Of a DNA stretch of 64,000 bases, positions 16,768-25,460 are shown one piece after another. Positions within the stretch are counted from its first letter, which is position 1, and each line of letters begins with the position of its first letter. The position numbers and the translations under genes were made by a program. The notes beneath the pieces are model-generated. The model was not told the DNA's origin. It worked only from the letters and a program-made list of their open reading frames with translations, and did no database searches. Source of the stretch: Phenylobacterium sp. (GTDB lineage: Bacteria > Pseudomonadota > Alphaproteobacteria > Caulobacterales > Caulobacteraceae); contig JAGOQB010000007.1 in assembly GCA_017991675.1 (NCBI GenBank), positions 124,001-188,000 of the forward strand. The letters are read 5' to 3'.

Positions 16768-17211
16768 TCAGTTTCCGTGAACCAGGGCCCGCCCGCCCTT
16801 CGGTTTCGGATCGGCCGGCAGGGTTCCCTGGGTCAGGTCGGCGAGGATCGGGCAGTCGGGACGGTCGTCGCCGGCGCAGCAATGCGAGAGGTGACGCAGG
16901 GTGTCGGCCATGGCCTGCATCTCGGCGATGCGCGCGTCGAGATCGGCCAGGTGCCGCTCGGCGATCGCCTTGACCTCGCGGCTGGGGCGCACCCGATCGC
17001 GCCACAGCGACAGGAGCTGGGTGATCTCCGGCATCGAGAAGCCGAGCGAGCGGGCGCGGCGGATGAAGCGCAGCTCGTTGATCTCCCGCTCGTCGTACTC
17101 GCGATAGTTGGAGTCGGTCCGCGCCGAGGGCCGCACCAGCCCGATCTCGTCGTAGTAGCGGATCATCTTGGTCGTCACGCCGGACGCCTTGGAAGCCTGG
17201 CCGATGTTCAT
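16768..17211 (-). CDS. cueR: CueR-like MerR-family copper-responsive regulator
   Basis: A 147-residue MerR activator. The N-terminal winged helix-turn-helix is MNIGQASKASGVTTKMIRYY. A dimerisation helix follows, and the C-terminal metal loop contains HCCAGDDRPDCPIL. The Cys pair C-x7/8-C typical of Cu(I)/Ag(I) CueR (Cys112/Cys120 in E. coli) is matched by the Cys of HCC and DRPDC. The ATG has a GAGGAG ribosome-binding site and lies 14 nt after the copA stop, so cueR is expressed with copA. Two CueR-type operators lie between copA and copZ, which fits autoregulation of the whole cluster. Confidence 0.9.
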   Translation of the reverse strand: MNIGQASKASGVTTKMIRYYDEIGLVRPSARTDSNYREYDEREINELRFIRRARSLGFSMPEITQLLSLWRDRVRPSREVKAIAERHLADLDARIAEMQAMADTLRHLSHCCAGDDRPDCPILADLTQGTLPADPKPKGGRALVHGN

Positions 17212-17225
17212 GGGAATCTCCTCTG

Positions 17226-19703
17226 TTAGGCGGCGACCGGAGGCCGGAAGGCCTTCAGTCGCAAGGCGTTGGTCAGGACGCTCACGCTGGACAGCGCCAT
17301 GGCGCCGGCCGCCACCATCGGCGACAGCAGCAGGCCGAAGGTCGGGAACAGCACCCCGGCGGCGACCGGGATCAGGATGACGTTGTAGCCGAACGCCCAG
17401 ACCAGGTTCTGGCCGATGTTGCGCATCACCGCCCGGCTCAGGGCGGCGGCGGTGGCCACGGCCCGCAGGTCGCTGCGCATCAGCACCACGTCGGCGCTCT
17501 CGATGGCGACATCGGTGCCTGCGCCCATGGCGATGCCGACGTCGGCCGCGGCCAGGGCCGGGGCGTCGTTGACCCCGTCGCCGACGAAGGCGATGGCGCC
17601 GAACCGTTCCCGCAGCGCCTTGATCGCCGCGACCTTGCCGTCCGGCAGCACCTCGGCCTCGATCTCGTCCAGGCCCAGCTTGGCAGCCACGGCGCGGGCG
17701 GTGTGGGCGTTGTCGCCCGTGATCATCGCCACCTTCAGCCCCATGGCGTGCAGCGCGGCCAGCGCCTCCGGCGTCGTCGGCTTGATCGGGTCGGCGACCG
17801 CCAGGATGGCGGCCAGCTTGCCGTCGAGCGCGACATAGAGCGGGCTCTTGGCCTCGGCCCCCAGCCGCTCGGCGGTCGCGGCGAACGCGCCGACGTCGAG
17901 GCCGAGCTTGGCCATGAAGCGGTCGGCGCCGACCTGCACCAGCCGCCCGCCCGCGCGGGCCTGGGCGCCGAAGCCGGGAACCGCCTCGAAGTCCTGCGGC
18001 TCGGCGACCGCCAGGCCCTTGGTCTTGGCCGCCTCGACGATGGCCTCGGCGATCGGGTGCTCCGAGCGGGCCTCGACCGCCGCGGTCAGGGCCAGGACCT
18101 CGTCTTCGCCGAAGCCGTTCGCGGCCTGCAGGTCGGTCAGGGCCGGGCGGCCCTCGGTCAGGGTGCCGGTCTTGTCGAAGGCCACCACCTTGACGTCGCG
18201 CAGCGCCTGCAGCGCCTCGCCGCGCCGGAACAGCACGCCGAGCTCGGCGGCCTTGCCGGTGCCGACCATGATCGAGGTCGGCGTCGCCAGGCCCATGGCG
18301 CACGGGCAGGCGATGATCAGCACCGCCACGGCGTTGACCAGGGCGAAGGCGAGCGCCGGGCTCGGCCCGAACACCATCCAGGCGGCGAAGGTCAGCAGCG
18401 CGGCGGCGATCACCACCGGCACGAACCAGGACGTCACCTTGTCCACCGTCGCCTGGATCGGCAGTTTCGAGCCCTGGGCGGCTTCGACCATGCGCACGAT
18501 CTGCGCCAGCATGGTTTCGGAACCGACCTTGGTGGCGCGGAAGCGGAAGGCCCCGGTCTTGTTGACCGTCCCGCCGACCACGGTCGCGCCGATCGTCTTC
18601 TCCACCGGGATCGGCTCGCCGGTGATCATGGATTCGTCGATGAACGAGGCGCCGTCGACCACTTCGCCGTCGACCGCGACCCGTTCGCCCGGGCGCACCG
18701 CGACGACGTCGCCGGCGACCACCTCGGCGATCGCGACCTCGACTTCCTCGCCGCCGCGGACGACGCGGGCGGTCTTGGCCTGCAGGGTCATCAGCCGCTT
18801 GATCGCCTCGCTGGTGCGGCCCTTGGCCTGGGCCTCGAACAGCCGGCCCAGCAGGATCAGGGTGACGATGACCGCGGCGGCCTCGTAATAGACGTGGTCG
18901 GCGCCGGCCGGCAGCAGGAACGGCGCGAAGGTCGCCACCGCCGAATAGGCGAAGGCCGCGCTGGTCCCCAGCACCACCAGCGAGTTCATGTCCGGGGTGC
19001 GGCGGATCAGGTTCGGCACGCCCTTGCGGAAGAACCGCAGGCCCGGGCCGAACAGCACGATCGCGGCCAGCACGAAGCTGGCCAGCCGCCAGGGCTGCTC
19101 GCCGATGGATCCGGCCAGCCAGTGGTGGACGCCGGGGATGAAGTGGCGGCCCATCTCGATCACGAACAGCGGCAGGGTGCCGGCCGCGGCGACGGCGACG
19201 GCGCGCTTCAGGCCGGTGATCTCGGCCTCGCGGGCTTCGCGCTCGCGGTCGGCCAGGTCGGGGGCGGCGGCCGGGTCGATGTCCTCGGCGCCATAGCCGA
19301 TGGCTGCGACCGCGGCGATCAGCTGCGCGGTCTCGGCGCCGCCGGCCAGGGCGCGGACATGGGCCCGCTCGGTCGCCAGGTTCACCTGGGCGTCCAGCAC
19401 GCCGGGGACGGCCTTCAGCGCCTTCTCGACCTTGGCCACGCAGGAGGCGCAGGTCATGCCCTCGATCTTGAGGTCGACGGTGCGGTCCAGCGGCTCGTAG
19501 CCGGCCTTGCGGATCGCCTCGACCACGGCGGCGGTGTCGCCCTCCGGGGTCAGCTCCACATGCGCCCGCTCGGCGGCCAGGTTGACGCTGGCGGCGGCGA
19601 CCCCGGGCACGGCGGCGATGGCTTTTTCCACGCGTCCCACGCACGAGGCGCAGGTCATGCCCAACACGGGGATGTCCAGCGGCTTCAGGGTTATCTGCGA
19701 CAT
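17226..19703 (-). CDS. copA: Cu(I)-exporting P1B-type ATPase
   Basis: An 825-residue copper-efflux ATPase from ATG 19703, preferred because a GAGGAG ribosome-binding site precedes it and the frame's earlier ATGs lie inside the promoter. Two N-terminal HMA domains carry GMTCASC (Cys18/Cys21 and Cys85/Cys88). Eight transmembrane helices include the CPC metal site ([15 protein letters not shown], Cys466/Cys468). The actuator loop has TGEPIP. The phosphorylated Asp is D510 in DKTGTLTEG, and the hinge is [10 protein letters not shown]. All catalytic motifs are intact. It is transcribed with cueR and diverges from the chaperone gene copZ. Confidence 0.97.
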   Translation of the reverse strand: MSQITLKPLDIPVLGMTCASCVGRVEKAIAAVPGVAAASVNLAAERAHVELTPEGDTAAVVEAIRKAGYEPLDRTVDLKIEGMTCASCVAKVEKALKAVPGVLDAQVNLATERAHVRALAGGAETAQLIAAVAAIGYGAEDIDPAAAPDLADREREAREAEITGLKRAVAVAAAGTLPLFVIEMGRHFIPGVHHWLAGSIGEQPWRLASFVLAAIVLFGPGLRFFRKGVPNLIRRTPDMNSLVVLGTSAAFAYSAVATFAPFLLPAGADHVYYEAAAVIVTLILLGRLFEAQAKGRTSEAIKRLMTLQAKTARVVRGGEEVEVAIAEVVAGDVVAVRPGERVAVDGEVVDGASFIDESMITGEPIPVEKTIGATVVGGTVNKTGAFRFRATKVGSETMLAQIVRMVEAAQGSKLPIQATVDKVTSWFVPVVIAAALLTFAAWMVFGPSPALAFALVNAVAVLIIACPCAMGLATPTSIMVGTGKAAELGVLFRRGEALQALRDVKVVAFDKTGTLTEGRPALTDLQAANGFGEDEVLALTAAVEARSEHPIAEAIVEAAKTKGLAVAEPQDFEAVPGFGAQARAGGRLVQVGADRFMAKLGLDVGAFAATAERLGAEAKSPLYVALDGKLAAILAVADPIKPTTPEALAALHAMGLKVAMITGDNAHTARAVAAKLGLDEIEAEVLPDGKVAAIKALRERFGAIAFVGDGVNDAPALAAADVGIAMGAGTDVAIESADVVLMRSDLRAVATAAALSRAVMRNIGQNLVWAFGYNVILIPVAAGVLFPTFGLLLSPMVAAGAMALSSVSVLTNALRLKAFRPPVAA

Positions 19704-19741
19704 GACGGGCTCCTCGAACTCTTGATGCCCGCCATCCATGA

Positions 19742-19765
19742 ACTCTCCCATCATGGGAGGGTCAA
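19742..19765 (-). promoter_or_regulatory. CueR-type promoter of copA-cueR
   Basis: On the minus strand a -35 TTGACC (complement of 19760-19765) overlaps the imperfect dyad ACCCTCC-N7-GGAGAGT (19742-19762), close to the ACCTTCC-N7-GGAAGGT CueR consensus. It lies about 40 nt upstream of the copA ATG. Confidence 0.75.
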
Positions 19766-19780
19766 GCGACGATTTTCAGT

Positions 19781-19811
19781 TTGACCTTCCCGTCGTGGGA
19801 AGGTGCAGAAC
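19781..19811 (+). promoter_or_regulatory. CueR-type promoter of copZ
   Basis: The -35 TTGACC (19781-19786) runs into a perfect 21-bp dyad ACCTTCC-N7-GGAAGGT (19784-19804). A weak -10 CAGAAC follows at 19806-19811, giving the 19-bp spacing expected for a CueR-activated promoter. It is back to back with the copA promoter. Confidence 0.85.
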
Positions 19812-19843
19812 CGCTCCAGAATGATCCTCAAGGAGTAGGTCGG

Positions 19844-20041
19844 ATGATGAATTTCCAGGTTGAAGGCATGTCCTGCGGCCACTGCGTGCAGTCGGTGACC
19901 AAGGCCGTGCAGGGGGTCGAACCCCAGGCCAAGGTCGCGATCGACCTGGCCAGCGGGCGGGTCGCCGTCGAGGGGAGCGAGCGCCGCGACGCCGTCGCCC
20001 AGGCGATCAGGGACGCGGGCTACAGCGTCGCGGCGGCCTAG
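19844..20041 (+). CDS. copZ: CopZ-type copper chaperone
   Basis: A 65-residue single HMA domain: MMNFQVEGMSCGHCVQSVTK carries the Cu(I)-binding MxCxxC (Cys11 and Cys14). The rest has the expected beta-alpha-beta-beta-alpha-beta pattern (VAIDLASGRVAVEGS, AIRDAGYSV). The start at 19844 follows an AAGGAG ribosome-binding site; the longer in-frame start at 19781 would place the CueR operator inside the gene and is rejected. It probably hands copper to the HMA domains of CopA. It is driven by its own CueR-type promoter, divergent from copA-cueR. Confidence 0.95.
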   Translation: MMNFQVEGMSCGHCVQSVTKAVQGVEPQAKVAIDLASGRVAVEGSERRDAVAQAIRDAGYSVAAA

Positions 20042-20044
20042 CCG

Positions 20045-20353
20045 TCAGTTGCGGCGGCTGCCGTCCTCCCAATAGTACCGGCGCGCGCCGGGGTCGTAGT
20101 AGTAATAGCGCCCCGCGCGCTCGTCATAGTATTGGCGGCGGTTGACGTTGCTGTCGTGCTTGGGCGTGGTCGCCGCGCCCAGCGCCGCCCCGGCCGCGCC
20201 GCCGATCAGGGCGCCCGTCCAGGAGCTGTCGACCGCGCCGCCGATCGCCGCCCCGGCCAGGCCGCCGGTCGCCGCGCGCTCGGTGGTGGTGGTGCCGCAG
20301 GCGGCCAGGAGCAGGACCGAACCGACCGCGGCGGTCTTCAGACTGAGTGTCAT
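20045..20353 (-). CDS. Glycine-zipper outer-membrane lipoprotein
   Basis: A 102-residue lipoprotein: the signal peptide ends in the lipobox LLLAACGTTT (acylated Cys ~19). A glycine-zipper domain of the Rick_17kDa/YMGG type follows (GGLAGAAIGGAVDSSWTGAL, IGGAAGAALGAATTP). The Tyr-rich tail contains YYYYDPGARRYYW. Such proteins are small envelope lipoproteins of unknown exact role. It converges on copZ with 3 nt between the stops. Confidence 0.8.
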   Translation of the reverse strand: MTLSLKTAAVGSVLLLAACGTTTTERAATGGLAGAAIGGAVDSSWTGALIGGAAGAALGAATTPKHDSNVNRRQYYDERAGRYYYYDPGARRYYWEDGSRRN

Positions 20354-20416
20354 CGCGAACCTCTCTGGGTTACGCCGTCCCGTGGAGACGAACGGGCGCG
20401 CGCTGACGGTGGTTCC

Positions 20417-21565
20417 CTACTCCGGCCGGGCCCAGGCCTTGCCGGCCATCGCGTTTTCCTCGCCCAGCTTGAACAGCCTGCGCATGCTCTCGGGCTCGAA
20501 GTTCAGGCTGCCGCTCTCGGCGTCGCGCGGCACCTCGGCGATCTCGAACTCCATGTGGTTGCGCTCGGCGAAGGCGCGGTTGGCGGCGATGTGGGCGCGC
20601 AGGTTGGTCTTCATCATGGTGTCGAAGGTGCGGCCCAGGATGGTCGGGGCGCGGCCGCGCACCACCGCGAAGGTGGGGTCCAGCTTGCCGTTGACCAGCA
20701 CGAAGATGCGGCCGGGCGTCATCGCCTGGCCTTCCGGGGCCTCCCAGAAATAGAGCCCCTCGGGGATCGAGACGAACGGCGCGGTCACCCCGCCGTCGAC
20801 GTGCATCTCGTCGATCTGGTGGCCGTCGGCGTCGCCGATCGGGATGACCACCGGCGGGAACACGCCGGGAATGGCGGCCGAGGCGACCAGCACCTCGCGG
20901 AACAGCGTCAGCGCGTCGGGACCGCCGCGCGAGGCGATCGCCCCCATGTCCCAGACCACGGTCTGCTGGCTGTCGAGGTTGGTGGTGGCGATCAGCAGCC
21001 GTCGGCCCTTGGCGTGCTCCTGGGCGATCTCGTGCAGCATCACCGAGGTGCAGTAGGTCTCGACCAGGCCGCGCAGGTGCTCGGGGCTGTAGAGGCTGGA
21101 CGAGAACAGCACCCCCAGGCCCTGGCCCTTCAGCACCGTGCTGGCCCGACCGCCGGCATAGGCCTCGCGCAGGGTGGCGTCCCAGCGCGGGCCGAGAAAG
21201 GCGAACGGCGCGATCAGCGCCCCGGTGCTGACCCCGGTGACGACCTCGAAGCTCGGCCGGGTCCCAGCCTTGGTCCAGCCGGCCATCACCCCGGCCCCAT
21301 AGGCGCCGTCGGCCCCGCCGCCAGAGATCGCCAGCACGTCGACCCGCCGGTCGCCGGCGCCGGCCAGCTGCCGCTGGGTGCGGTTGGTGAAGGCCAGGGC
21401 CGAGGCCTGGTCCGAGGCGTCGAAGCGGATGTCGGCGGCGGTCGGCGGCAAGGCGCGGTGCGCCTCGTCGGCGGTGAAGTCCTCGCGCGAGAACGATGCG
21501 CAGCCCGCCAGCGGGGCGGAGATCAACGCCAGGACAAACGCGGCCAGTACTGATCGACGCAACAT
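20417..21565 (-). CDS. Patatin-like phospholipase lipoprotein
   Basis: A 382-residue envelope lipase. The signal peptide with lipobox LAGCAS (start at 21565 chosen for MLRRSVLAAFVLALISAPLA) anchors it as a lipoprotein. The patatin domain has the oxyanion glycine loop ISGGGADGAYGAGV, the nucleophile elbow GVSTGAL (G-x-S-x-G) and the catalytic Asp in HVDGGV. The catalytic Ser/Asp dyad is therefore intact. Lipid acyl hydrolysis in the periplasm or outer membrane is the likely activity. No operon partner is evident; the MAPEG gene upstream is on the same strand, about 50 nt away. Confidence 0.88.
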   Translation of the reverse strand: MLRRSVLAAFVLALISAPLAGCASFSREDFTADEAHRALPPTAADIRFDASDQASALAFTNRTQRQLAGAGDRRVDVLAISGGGADGAYGAGVMAGWTKAGTRPSFEVVTGVSTGALIAPFAFLGPRWDATLREAYAGGRASTVLKGQGLGVLFSSSLYSPEHLRGLVETYCTSVMLHEIAQEHAKGRRLLIATTNLDSQQTVVWDMGAIASRGGPDALTLFREVLVASAAIPGVFPPVVIPIGDADGHQIDEMHVDGGVTAPFVSIPEGLYFWEAPEGQAMTPGRIFVLVNGKLDPTFAVVRGRAPTILGRTFDTMMKTNLRAHIAANRAFAERNHMEFEIAEVPRDAESGSLNFEPESMRRLFKLGEENAMAGKAWARPE

Positions 21566-21616
21566 CGGCTCTGTTGCCGCACGCCCGGCGTGCGGCGTCA
21601 AGCGGCCTTCGCGCGG

Positions 21617-22012
21617 TTAGGGCAGCAGGATCGCCTGGGCGATCATGCCAAGGCCGACGATGCTGACGATCCAGGCCAGCGAGCGCAGGTGGCGCACGCC
21701 CCAGGCGTAGAGCGGCACATAGGCGACCCGGGCCCAGAAGTAGATCTGCGCGCCGAGCGCGGTGGTCTCGTTCTCTTTGCCCGCGACGTGGGCGATCAGC
21801 ACCGCGCCGAGGAACAGCGGCAGGGTCTCGAACAGGTTGTCCTGCGCGCGCTTGAGGCGCTGGGCCCGGTCGCTCAGCGGCGGCATCTCGCCGTCGCGCG
21901 GGCCGGTGTTCCACTTCAGGCCGTACTGAGCGGTCCTGGCGATGTCGAAAAGCAGGATCTGCGCGAAGGCCAGGACCAGCGTCCAGGCCGCCATCATCAA
22001 ACCGATCGTCAT
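21617..22012 (-). CDS. MAPEG-family membrane protein
   Basis: A 131-residue integral membrane protein with four predicted helices. It shows the MAPEG signature around the second helix: RLKRAQDNLFETLPLFLGAV (the conserved Arg/Asn/Glu/Thr set). It ends with the family's YFWARVAYVPLYAWGVRHLR segment. MAPEG proteins include glutathione transferases and peroxidases of membrane lipids; the bacterial role is usually unknown. This one is canonical, and more typical than the MAPEG-like protein at 14513-15085. Confidence 0.9.
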   Translation of the reverse strand: MTIGLMMAAWTLVLAFAQILLFDIARTAQYGLKWNTGPRDGEMPPLSDRAQRLKRAQDNLFETLPLFLGAVLIAHVAGKENETTALGAQIYFWARVAYVPLYAWGVRHLRSLAWIVSIVGLGMIAQAILLP

Positions 22013-22150
22013 GCCGAATCTCCCCGAGTTTGACCCCCACTGTGGGGCCTGGGGCCCGTGGCGGCGAGTCGCAACCGCCCCGGCCGGGTCCGGCGGCTAT
22101 GGCGCTGGGCAGGCAGGGCCTCTATGCACGGCGCTTCCAAGGAGAGAGCC

Positions 22151-23056
22151 GTGCCCGCCGACCCGCCGTCCCACGCCGTCCCGCAGAGCAACGGCGCCGG
22201 GATCGCCCTGCGCGTGGCGGCGATGGCCTGCATGGCCGTGCTCGCCGCGCTGGTGAAGGCCTGCGCCGAGCGCGGCGCGCCGGTGCTGGAGATCGTCTTC
22301 TTCCGCAACGCCTTCGCCTTCGTGCCGGTGCTGCTCTACGTCTCGCGCACGACCGGGTTCTCGGTGCTGAAGACCAACCGCCTCGGCGGCCACGCCACCC
22401 GCGCGGGGGTGGGGCTGGTGGGCATGGTCTGCGGCTTCACCGCCGTCTCGATGCTGCCGCTGACCGAGTCGACGGCGCTGTCCTTCGCCTCGCCGCTGTT
22501 CATGACCGCGCTGTCGGCGCTGATCCTCAAGGAGGTGGTCGGCGTCCATCGCTGGGCGGCGGTCGCCATCGGCTTCGTCGGGGTGCTGATCATGGTCCGC
22601 CCCGATCCTGGCCACATGGCCAATCTGGGCACCGCCTTCGCGCTGCTCGGCGCGCTGGGCGCGGCCGGGGCGATGATCGCCATCCGCGAGATCGGCCGCA
22701 CCGAGCCGGGCCCGACCATCGTCTTCTACTTCACCCTGGCCGGCACGCTGCTGGGCCTGGCCAGCCTGCCGTTCGGCGGCTGGACGATCCCCGACCTGAC
22801 CACCCTGGCCATGCTGGTCAGCGCGGGCCTGATCGGCGGCACGGGGCAGCTGCTGCTGACCGAGGCCCTGCGCCGCGCGCCGGTCGCGGTGGTGGCGCCG
22901 TTCGACTACAGCCAGCTGATCTGGGCCGGGATCATCGGCTACCTGGTCTGGGACGAGATCCCCCGCGCCGCGACCGTGGCCGGCGCGCTCGTCGTCGCCG
23001 GCAGCGGCGTCTACATCCTCTATCGCGAAACCCGCCGCCTGCGCCGCGGCGTCTGA
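22151..23056 (+). CDS. EamA/DMT-family inner-membrane transporter
   Basis: A ten-helix drug/metabolite transporter of 301 residues from GTG 22151, preferred over upstream in-frame ATGs because AAGGAGAG sits right before it. It has two EamA repeats: the first begins GIALRVAAMACMAVLAALVK, with FFRNAFAFVPVLLY. The second contains GTAFALLGALGAAGAMIAIR and ends with PFDYSQLIWAGIIGYLVWDE. The substrate cannot be told from sequence; relatives export amino acids or metabolites. A C-terminal RRLRRGV tail fits the positive-inside rule. Confidence 0.87.
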   Translation: MPADPPSHAVPQSNGAGIALRVAAMACMAVLAALVKACAERGAPVLEIVFFRNAFAFVPVLLYVSRTTGFSVLKTNRLGGHATRAGVGLVGMVCGFTAVSMLPLTESTALSFASPLFMTALSALILKEVVGVHRWAAVAIGFVGVLIMVRPDPGHMANLGTAFALLGALGAAGAMIAIREIGRTEPGPTIVFYFTLAGTLLGLASLPFGGWTIPDLTTLAMLVSAGLIGGTGQLLLTEALRRAPVAVVAPFDYSQLIWAGIIGYLVWDEIPRAATVAGALVVAGSGVYILYRETRRLRRGV

Positions 23057-23177
23057 GGTCGCTCCAGCCTGACATTGACAGACCGGTGTTACGGGAGGAC
23101 TCTTCCTGTCGCCGGACGAACGCGCGTCGGGCCCTTCCCAGCCTGACTCGGCCGTCGCGGACACACGGAGGCTGACG

Positions 23178-23735
23178 ATGTTCAAGGGGGTCATGCTCGC
23201 GATGATGGCGCTGGCGATGCTGGCGGTCGCGACGACGGCGGAGGGCGCGGTCAGCGTGTTCGGCGGCGGCCTGGCCCAGGATTGCGCCGACGCCGCCATC
23301 CGCGGCGAGGACGATCCCAAGTTTCAGGATTCCTGCACCCTGGCGCTGGAGACCGAGCTGCTCGCTCCGCGCGACCGGGCCGGCACCTTCGTCAATCGCG
23401 GGGTGCTGAAGCTGCGCCGCGCGGCCTTCTCGGACGCCGCCCGAGACTTCGATTTCGCCGTCCGCCTGCAGCCCGATATGGGCGAGGCCTATGTCAACCG
23501 CGGCGCGGCCGCGATCGGCCGCAAGCGCTACGCCGAAGGGCTCAGCGACATCAACCGCAGCCTCGAACTGGGCGTCAGCGAGCCGGAGAAGGCCTACTAC
23601 AACCGCGCCCTGGCCCACGAAGGTCTCGACGACCCGAAGTCGGCCTATTTCGACTACCAGAAGGCGCTGGAGATCGCCCCCGACTGGGACGCTCCGCGCC
23701 AGCAGTTGAGCCGCTTCACGGTTTCACGCCGCTGA
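23178..23735 (+). CDS. Exported tetratricopeptide-repeat protein
   Basis: A 185-residue protein with an N-terminal signal peptide (MFKGVMLAMMALAMLAVATTAEGA). Two Cys are near the mature N-terminus (DCADAAIRG, DSCTLALETE). At least three TPR units follow (AGTFVNRGVLKLRRAAFSDA, EAYVNRGAAAIGRKRYAEGL, KAYYNRALAHEGLDDPKSAY). A periplasmic scaffold role is likely, but no partner is known. A short exported protein follows it by 37 nt, possibly in one transcript. Confidence 0.82.
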   Translation: MFKGVMLAMMALAMLAVATTAEGAVSVFGGGLAQDCADAAIRGEDDPKFQDSCTLALETELLAPRDRAGTFVNRGVLKLRRAAFSDAARDFDFAVRLQPDMGEAYVNRGAAAIGRKRYAEGLSDINRSLELGVSEPEKAYYNRALAHEGLDDPKSAYFDYQKALEIAPDWDAPRQQLSRFTVSRR

Positions 23736-23772
23736 TGCGGAGCCAGGCGGCCGGTTCGGACGTTTGTTGACC

Positions 23773-24135
23773 ATGCGACCGATGCTCCTCGCCCTGGCTG
23801 TCCTCGCTGCGTCCGCCTCGCCGGCCCCGGCCCAGGCGCCGCGCGATCCCGTCGCCCGCGACCTGACCGTTCGCAACCAGGAGCTCCAGGCCCAGCAGAT
23901 GTTCGACCGGCAGCGGTCGGTGGCGCTGGAGAACGACCTCAACAGCCTGGAGGCGCGGGTGCAGAGCCAGGAGCGACTGCTGGGGCTGCAGGCCCAGCGC
24001 GGTCCGACCTTGGCGCCGCTGGAGTCCGAGGTGCGGCCGCCGCCCCTCAACATGGGCAGCTACGCCTCGATCCCCGACGCGGCCCTGGCCGCCTCGAACG
24101 CCCGGGTCCGCGAAGCTTCGCAAAACAAGCGCTGA
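23773..24135 (+). CDS. Small periplasmic coiled-coil protein, unknown function
   Basis: A 120-residue protein. The ATG at 23773 starts a signal peptide (MRPMLLALAVLAASASPAPAQA); in-frame TTG codons just upstream are less likely. The mature protein is a charged helix with heptad-like spacing (LQAQQMFDRQRSVALENDL, SLEARVQSQERLLGLQAQRG), followed by a Pro-rich stretch and a helical tail. It looks like a small coiled-coil envelope protein; no family is recognised. Confidence 0.72.
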   Translation: MRPMLLALAVLAASASPAPAQAPRDPVARDLTVRNQELQAQQMFDRQRSVALENDLNSLEARVQSQERLLGLQAQRGPTLAPLESEVRPPPLNMGSYASIPDAALAASNARVREASQNKR

Positions 24136-24204
24136 CAGCGGCGCTATTCGGCCGCATCCTCTCGCCGGGCTGGGGCGTTGAGGCGTCACGGGAAGGATCA
24201 GGAC

Positions 24205-25053
24205 ATGCGTTGGCAGGGCGGCCGAAGAGGCGGCAACATCGAAGATCGCCGCGGAATGAGCGCGGCCGGGGTCGGGGGCATCGGGCTGGGCGGCCTGGCC
24301 CTGGCGCTGATCGGCTACTTCGTGTTCGGCATCGACCCGTCGACCACCATGTCGGTGGTGCAGGACAGCGGCGGCCAGGCCGAACAGCAGGCCGGCGTGC
24401 GCGGCACGACCGAGGACGCCGGCGGCCAGTTCGTCGACGTCGTCGAACAGTCGACCACCGACGTCTGGAGCCAGATCTTCGCGGCCGAGGGGCAGCGCTA
24501 CCGCCGCCCGGCGGCGGTGGTGATCTATGACCAGGCGACCGGCACCGGCTGCGGCATGGGCCAGTCGGCGATGGGGCCGTTCTATTGCCCGGCCGACCAG
24601 AAGATCTATCTCGACCTGGCGTTCTGGAACGAGCTGGAGAGCCGCTTCGGCGCCAAGGGCGAGGCCGCCCGCGCCTATGTCATCGCCCATGAGGTCGGCC
24701 ACCACGTCCAGAACCTGACCGGCGCCACCAACAACGTCCAGCGCGGCTCGCGCGGCGCCGACTCCTCGGCCGTGCGGCTGGAGCTGCAGGCCGACTGCTT
24801 CGCCGGCGTCTGGGTCGCCCATGCCCCGGCCGCGTCCGGCGGCCAGGTTGCGCTCGACCCCGCCGACATCGAGGACGGCATCCGCGCCGCCGCTGCGGTC
24901 GGCGACGACGCCATCCAGAAGCAGTCCCAGGGCCGCGTCATGCCCGACGCCTTCACCCACGGTTCCAGCGAGCAGCGCATGCGCTGGTTCCGGATCGGGG
25001 TGGAGAAGGGCGACCCGGCCGCCTGCGACACCTTCCGCGCCGCACGGCTCTGA
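24205..25053 (+). CDS. Neutral zinc metallopeptidase, YpfJ family
   Basis: A 282-residue protein of the bacterial putative neutral zinc metallopeptidase family. The N-terminal MRWQGGRRGGNIEDRRG precedes one transmembrane helix (residues ~25-45), so it is anchored with the catalytic part in the periplasm. The zinc site is IAHEVGHHVQNLTG (H-E-x-x-H, first His ~162), with downstream ELQADCFAGVWVAHA giving the third ligand. The C-terminal SSEQRMRWFRIGVEKGD is a family signature. The start at 24205 is favoured by AAGGATCAGG upstream. Substrates are unknown. Confidence 0.92.
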   Translation: MRWQGGRRGGNIEDRRGMSAAGVGGIGLGGLALALIGYFVFGIDPSTTMSVVQDSGGQAEQQAGVRGTTEDAGGQFVDVVEQSTTDVWSQIFAAEGQRYRRPAAVVIYDQATGTGCGMGQSAMGPFYCPADQKIYLDLAFWNELESRFGAKGEAARAYVIAHEVGHHVQNLTGATNNVQRGSRGADSSAVRLELQADCFAGVWVAHAPAASGGQVALDPADIEDGIRAAAAVGDDAIQKQSQGRVMPDAFTHGSSEQRMRWFRIGVEKGDPAACDTFRAARL

Positions 25054-25054
25054 C

Positions 25055-25366
25055 CTAATCAGGCGCCTTGAGGAACTCGACGTAGAAGCGGACCGGGCCG
25101 GTCAGCGCGACGTGGTGCTTGATCTGCGGCTCCACGACGCCGGGCCGGCTCTCCGGGGTCAGCAGCCGCTCGCTCGCCTCGCGCCGCGGGTCGGTGACGC
25201 GGTAGAGCAGGGCGCCCTCCAGCACCTGGATCCGTCCCCAGACCCCAGCCTTGGTGTTGTGCTCGCCGAGCAGGCCCGCGGGCGTCGTCGCCGCGTCAAA
25301 CTCCGGGGTGCGGCGATAGGCGACGACGTCGCCCGGGAAGGTGTCGGCCGGTTTGGTCCGGGACAT
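25055..25366 (-). CDS. DUF1971 / TehB N-terminal-like cupin protein
   Basis: A 103-residue protein matching the small beta-barrel domain fused to some TehB tellurite-resistance methyltransferases. The landmarks are LLGEHNTKAGVWGRIQVLEG, LLYRVTDP and the C-terminal VRFYVEFLK. A strong AGGAGG ribosome-binding site precedes the ATG. It stands alone here, with no TehB methyltransferase next to it. Function is unknown; relatives are sometimes linked to tellurite or oxyanion stress. It converges on the metallopeptidase gene with one base between them. Confidence 0.85.
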   Translation of the reverse strand: MSRTKPADTFPGDVVAYRRTPEFDAATTPAGLLGEHNTKAGVWGRIQVLEGALLYRVTDPRREASERLLTPESRPGVVEPQIKHHVALTGPVRFYVEFLKAPD

Positions 25367-25460
25367 GCTTGATCCCTCCTATTGCTCCACGGAAACTGGC
25401 AAGACTTCCGCTAGGGCGTAGTGATCGTCGTCAAAGACTAGGCGACCAAGGGGGCGAACC

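Noticed and set aside
17703-19784. 693-codon plus-strand frame opposite copA
   Set aside because: Its protein is Gly/Asp/Arg/His repeat-like and covers the ATPase antisense; all motifs support copA.
25055-25366. Calling the DUF1971 gene a tellurite-resistance gene
   Set aside because: The domain is shared with TehB, but the methyltransferase part is absent and no tellurite genes adjoin it.
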